NCBI GenBank assembly: GCA_947683625.1
Contig: CANTUR010000162.1
Location: 124,001-188,000 of the forward strand
From: Mallotus nudiflorus
Lineage: Eukaryota; Streptophyta; Magnoliopsida; Malpighiales; Euphorbiaceae
Direction: 5' to 3'
Length of the DNA stretch: 64,000 nt
Program-made: the position numbers and the translations under genes
The notes under the pieces: generated by a model
Databases searched by the model: none
What the model was told of the DNA's origin: nothing
Seen by the model: only the letters and a program-made list of their open reading frames with translations
Shown here: piece after piece, positions 59,264-64,000 of the stretch
How positions within the stretch are numbered: position 1 is the first letter of the stretch
Layout of the letters: each line of letters starts with the position of its first letter

Positions 59264-60393
59264 TTTTATGTTTAATTGATGGTTGAACTGTTTTATGTGA
59301 AATCATGTTGTGCTTATTGATTACTTTGATTGATAAATATTTTGATTTTAATCTTAAAATTTTTTTTTGTCGTAAGCTTATGTTTGGTTTATCTTTTTAA
59401 ATTTCCTTTTGCATTTTGTCAAATGAGGACAAATAATTTGAGTTTGCATGTGTACCTAGTTAATTTTATTTTTAAAATGTGTACTTAGTTTGTTTTTAAT
59501 TTTAAAACTCCCTTAAAATTTGTGCTTATGTTAGTGACATATTATATTTTTATTTGATATAGGGGGAGAAATTTTGTTTAAATTTTTGCATGCATAGTAA
59601 CATTATAATTAATTTTGTCGTACATCATATGTTACAAGAGGTCTTATTTTGCTTACTTTATGTATGACATAGATTTCATAAAGATTTTGAGTATTTTTGT
59701 TTTTCATTTTCCCTTTATATCTCTCTTTTTTCTTTTTGCTTTTGACAAAGGGGGAGAAATATATTTGAGTTTGTTATTCATTACTATACATGTGTATAAT
59801 ATTTTATTAATGTGTCTATACATGCATAATTCATGTATAATTTCTTCTTAGGAATGATTTTTATCTTTGATAAGGCATAAATATCTTCTTAGGAATGGTT
59901 TTTATCTTTGATAAGGCATAAATATCTTCTTAGGAATGGTTTTTATCTTTGATAAGGCATGAATATCTTCTTAGGAATTATTTTGATCTTTGATAAGGCA
60001 TGAATATTTTTACAAAGATTTGGTGTATCTTTGCTTTATTCCTATAGGAAGTGATGCATTTTAGTAAGACTATATGCATATATGTTTGAAATTATTTTCA
60101 CACATTGCCTAACATTTATTTAAATGATCATGATATCATGTTTTATGTTTTTAATACATTTGTCATAGGAATGCCATGTTTTTATCTCTCTTGCTATATT
60201 TTATGTTGTTTATATTTTTTTTATCAAGGGGAATAATCTATAAATTTATATTTCTTATCATGTTCATATTCATAGGGGGAGAAATAAAGAAATATATTTT
60301 ATTACATTTGATATCATTATTATCACACACTTTACTTTGTATTATTTTTTAATCAAACTCAAAATAAGTTTGTCAAAATCAAAAAGGGGAGAT
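59264..60393 (+). other. Element B 3' noncoding region with polypurine cluster
   Basis: Five G-rich purine tracts: 59561, 59747, 60226, 60274 and 60381, the last (AAAAAGGGGAGA) directly before the 3' LTR. Also holds a 41-bp x4 tandem repeat. Open frames here lack support. Confidence 0.75.
59843..60006. repeat. 41-bp tandem repeat, four copies
   Basis: Units start at 59843, 59884, 59925 and 59966, each 'tcttcttaggaat' followed by 'atctttgataaggcat'. Very similar copies. Confidence 0.95.
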
Positions 60394-61672
60394 TGTTGAC
60401 CTTAGAAATAATTAATCTTAATTTTGATCTTAGCAAACTTAATTTTGAGCATTTAATTTTTTTACTTAAGTTTGTATAAGTTAGGACTCTATTGGAAGTT
60501 AAAATGAAGTATAATTATCTTGGGCTGATTGGACCTTTGAGATTCATTGACATCCTTAGAGCTTTATAATGAGAAATTTATCTTCTTCAAATTTGAAGTA
60601 GACATCTTGAGCTTTCTAAATTGGGCTTATTTTCAAATTCCAAGTTCATTTGGTTATGAAAATTTTGAGTCGAAATCCACATATACGTCTACCATCTTAG
60701 ACTGCACAGCTCTTAGTATTTTAGACATATCCTGAGCTACAGAAGTCCAATTTAGGTGATTCAAAATGATATTAAAAGATAAGTCAAATATCTAAAAATT
60801 TCATGAAGAAGGTATAGGAAAATTCAAATTTATTCAAGAGAAAATCACGGCTTCAACTTGGGTATAGTTGTCTGATAGTATTCTGCATTTCAAACTGCAT
60901 AACTCTTAGTATTTTGGATATATCCTAAGCTACAGATGTCCAATTTAGGTGATTTAAAATGATATGGAAAGATAATTCAAATATCTACAGATTCTATGAA
61001 TAAAATATGGGCAAATTATAATGTCTTAAGTAGCCAATCACAGTTTCAATCCATGAATAGCTGCCTGATAGCATCACTTTCAATGATTCAAAATATAGAT
61101 GTTGGACACACCATTTGCACCTCCAACAGCTATATTTTTAAGTATAAATACCTCTAGAGCTGAATGAAAGTTAAGAAACTTATTTATCATTCATTCTTTC
61201 TTAAGCATTCATTGAGCTCTTAAATTCTCTTAAACAATTCTTTGTTTGTATAACTCTTATGAGAGTTGGGTGTGTGTTAGAAATGGAATTTCTCTTCATT
61301 TTAAATCTTGGGTTAGATTAGAAAGGAAGTGAGATTTATTTCCAAAGGAATTGGTTTAAGTGTTGTCCATTGAAATACTTGGGTTTTGGTTTTTTGAGTG
61401 AGCCTTGAAAACTCATGTTGTAAGGTTATAAAAGTGAGCCATAAAACTCTTGTGTAATCTCAATCTTATGAATAAGATTGTGGGTGATTAAAAATCCTAA
61501 CTTGGGGATAAGTTAGGTGGAGATGTAGGATTGTTGTTAAATCCGAACTCTTTAAATCTTTGTGTTCTTCATTCTTCCTTCTCAACTTCCATTTAATTCT
61601 TGCAAAGAATTTTTTTAATTTTTCATTTTTATTTGATAGTCCTATTCACCCCCCTCTCTAGGACTCTTTTCA
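60394..61672 (+). repeat. Element B 3' LTR
   Basis: TGTTGACCTTAG...CTCTTTTCA; pairs with 52784-54076, including the internal duplication. Confidence 0.85.
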
Positions 61673-62740
61673 TTTTTTTTAGCCATCATTGATGACTATT
61701 TTACTCTTTATTCTAATAACATTATAAATGATTATTTAAGGCTATAAAATATAACTTAGTTGATTCGATATGAATTTGAGAGTTTTTCTCTAAAAGCTTG
61801 GCTTTTTTTTTATGTTCTTAGATGAATGCAACCAGACTTATCAAGGAATTGATCAAACCTTGTGGCATCTTTTACGGATTAGGGTTTTAAGGACTTAGTT
61901 TCCTTAGGTTCTAATTATGATCATTCAACTTATTATCTAGTGATCATTGGGTTAATTCCCAAATTGATTTAGGGGTTCTCATGTTCATTACTCATAAGTC
62001 TACATAACCAAATGGTTTAGAAGTGTGATTTCTGTGGGTTCTTCTATCACGTATGAGGAACCAAAATTATTATTTATTATGTTTAACTTTTCTTACTCTT
62101 AATGATTTATTTTGATTTTGAATTAATTTTCTTAATCTCTTATAAAATTCAAAATCATCCCTATTTTTCCCCTCTAGGGCTCCAACACATAGTTTATAGA
62201 AGTTGCAACATCTTGTCCTTAAAATGAATATATGTGATTAAACCATAAGAGTAGAGCTTTTAAAAATTAAGGAAGATGAAGTTTAGTAGGTAATTGGTAG
62301 TGGAAAACTTCTAAATTTATTGAAGGATTCATAGTGAACCCAAACCCAACTATTAGAATATATGATTTATGAGGTTGGTGATCATGTTCCCTTTTTTTTT
62401 TTTGTTATCAAAGCTCATCTTAGAAGATTTTTCCCTCGATGCTCAAAGGAATATTGGAACTATAAAGACTTGCTCACCTTGAAACTCCAACTTTGTTGAT
62501 TGATTAGACAAAGTGTAAGAACCCTAAAGGGCTAATTAAGGTTTAGAGAAAAATTAAAAATTAAATGGTATTAAAGAGTTAATGAGCCATGAGAATTATT
62601 TTTCAATATGTACTATTGTTGCTTCTTTATTTTGTCTTATGAGGTACAATTTACACTTGAGACAGGAATAAAGCAATAAAAGCATGGGAGCCTTATGGAG
62701 AAGTAGATAATAAAAGGCAAGATCAAGTACAAAAACACAT
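61673..62740. other. Unassigned sequence right of element B
   Basis: No coding pattern. 'tttcccctctagggctcca' near 62166-62184 resembles the ends of the LTRs in this window, and TTATCAAAGCTC near 62404 resembles a primer site, so it may be more decayed retroelement. Confidence 0.35.
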
Positions 62741-62744
62741 ATAG

Positions 62745-63640
62745 TTTTGAAGAGTTTAAATTCTTAACAATCCTACATCTCCCACCTAATTTAACCCGAA
62801 ATTAAGATTTTTAAACCACCCACTCCAATCTATTTATTTAAATTGATTATACATGAATTTTTTAAGACTTAACTCAAACCTTTATAAGAGCTTTTCAAGA
62901 TTCAATTTAAACTTTCACACAAAAGAGATTTTCTTGACTCAACTTAAACTATAACATAAACCCAAGTGTTTTCAACAGATAACACTTTATCCAAACCATA
63001 AGAGTTGATCCTCACTTCCCCTTACTTAACCTAAGAAAGAGATAAATTAGAATTCTAACTCTAACTCACAACTCTAAACTTAAAACTCTTTAAAAGATTA
63101 ATTATAAAGAAAGTTTAATTCAAAAAATTTTTTATGCAATAAATTTGATCATTAATTTTTCTAACATCTTCAATGTATTTTCAAGAGATATTTATTGCTA
63201 AAGACTCAAATTATAGTTGTTGGAGTAAAGTCAAAATGTCCCCATTTTCTGCTTCTTCATTCAATATTTTCTTAAACTTTTTATGGGAGAAATGATGCTC
63301 AAAATCATAAGGAAAGGTGTCATAATCATGACCTCCAATTTCATAGTTGTTAGAGCTTTGGAATAGCCATTACAAAAGTTACTAACTCACCACTACGATG
63401 CTCACGATTTCGCTCATGATCGTGATTAAAACCATGAGCGGTGTTGCTACTTTCTTGGCTTTGAATTTCAAAGCTACAAGATAGTGATTGGAATGCTCAC
63501 GATAGTGAAGGTGATGCTTAAGCTCAAGACCGTGAGGGGCATTACCACTTCCAATGACATAAATTCAACTCTCCTTTGACTCGTGGTACTCCTCACAATC
63601 ATACTAATATCGTGAGGAGTCTTTTGATTCCCAAGTAACT
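62745..63640 (-). repeat. Minus-strand LTR remnant related to element A
   Basis: The complement of 62771-62825 matches the 'gagtggtttgaaaatcctaa' then 'aggtggagatgta' segment near 41595-41635. Further right, 63400-63620 holds several GCTCATGATCGTGA / CTCACGAT / ACCGTGAGG motifs like those in the element A LTR, in reverse order. Ends not defined. Confidence 0.55.
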
Positions 63641-64000
63641 TTATTTTAACTTTAATTTGTTGCTCATTGATTATAGCTTGTTACTAACTAAAATGAATAA
63701 TATTTCAACTTAGTAAAGAACTAGCCTCATATTAGCAAGTATAATAGGCATTAGCTTTTATCAACCTAGATAACATAAGATCATATGACAAATTTTTGTA
63801 CTTTGTAAAGACGAAATTAGCTACTCTTTTAAACGTATTAGCTAGCAAGATGCGTGCAACTAAAGCTGAAAAAACAACTTTTAGCTAAATTGCTTAAGTT
63901 TTGAATATAAAACCTTAGTGCTCTGACCTTAACAATTAAGTCTTTTATTTACGTGACAAGATAGAGGTCATAACCCCATGGAAAAGTTTGAAATTAACAG
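63641..64000. other. Unassigned right edge
   Basis: AT-rich, nothing recognised. Confidence 0.4.

Larger units (their letters stand above)
52784..61672 (+). mobile_element. Element B: Sirevirus-like copia with all domains
   Basis: 8.9 kb with LTRs of 1293 and 1279 bp, tRNA-Met primer site, gag with zinc knuckle and acidic tail, protease, integrase, RT, RNase H, a long 3' noncoding region with a polypurine-tract cluster. LTR length, the gag layout (CCHC then 'ATWDDSSESEKEEE') and the multiple tracts point to the Sirevirus lineage. Stops and frameshifts occur in every domain and the LTRs differ at many sites, so it is old and inactive. No 5-bp duplication is visible (ATACA left, TTTTT right). 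Confidence 0.85.

Noticed and set aside
52784..61677. Target-site duplication of element B
   Set aside because: Flanking 5-mers ATACA and TTTTT do not match, so none is claimed.
1..64000. tRNA, rRNA or organellar insertions
   Set aside because: No cloverleaf with A and B boxes, rRNA motif or organellar gene order was noticed; only short tRNA-complementary primer sites were seen.

Overview
This window is plant nuclear DNA, very probably from a dicot. It is AT-rich, has no operons, contains one spliced gene with GT-AG introns, and is otherwise filled with plant LTR retrotransposons, hAT and MITE-like elements, solo LTRs and decayed TE-linked genes. The only gene that looks intact is a kinesin-7 motor on the + strand. 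Its 13 coding exons run from 32623 to 38529 and join into a 951-residue reading frame with every junction in phase. It most resembles the KIN-7E/F branch of the NACK-type kinesins.

Left part (1-30.5 kb). A Tekay-like gypsy LTR cut by the window edge (1-2157) is followed by a MITE-like repeat and a decayed DUF4283/zinc-knuckle fragment (about 3.74-4.26 kb). Next come a foldback repeat, coding-like minus-strand scraps (6.9-7.8 and 10.4 kb), a 235-bp duplication and a 58-bp minisatellite. A decayed plant-mobile-domain (PMD) gene spans about 11.2-13.8 kb. Two diverged copies of an unrecognised gene of about 117-120 codons lie at 14.3 and 17.6 kb, separated by a 1.9-kb non-autonomous hAT. The second copy is split by a minus-strand copia element (17829-20494) with a GGAAG target-site duplication; across the insertion its frame is continuous. 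A 3.2-kb solo LTR (21386-24601, duplication CAAAT) sits at the end of a decayed minus-strand gene with a viroplasmin/RNase H1 N-terminal-like domain. From 25 to 30.5 kb there is only AT-rich DNA and a foldback repeat.

Middle (30.5-38.9 kb). The kinesin gene has a G-box upstream, a CT-rich probable transcription start area, probable 5'UTR introns, the coding exons and a 3'UTR carrying a 49-bp duplication.

Right part (40.4-64 kb). This is a nest of retrotransposons. Element A (40748 to about 52614) is a Sirevirus-like copia reduced to LTRs, a broken gag and a polypurine-rich 3' region, with pol missing. Its gag is split by an unidentified insert of about 2 kb (about 47178-49190). Just left of that insert, also in gag, is a Tekay chromovirus on the minus strand (42005-47155, duplication AACCA) whose protease-RT-RNase H block is gone, so gag runs straight into integrase. 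Element B (52784-61672) is a longer Sirevirus-like copia with both LTRs, tRNA-Met primer site, gag, protease, integrase, RT, RNase H and a polypurine-tract cluster, inactivated by many stops and frameshifts. Beyond it lie unassigned sequence and a minus-strand LTR remnant related to element A.

I do not see a new functional system. The most unusual items are the unrecognised paired gene family, the gag-integrase deletion derivative, the unidentified 2-kb insert and the palindrome-rich LTRs. All exon, LTR and duplication boundaries were read by eye; no database search was possible.
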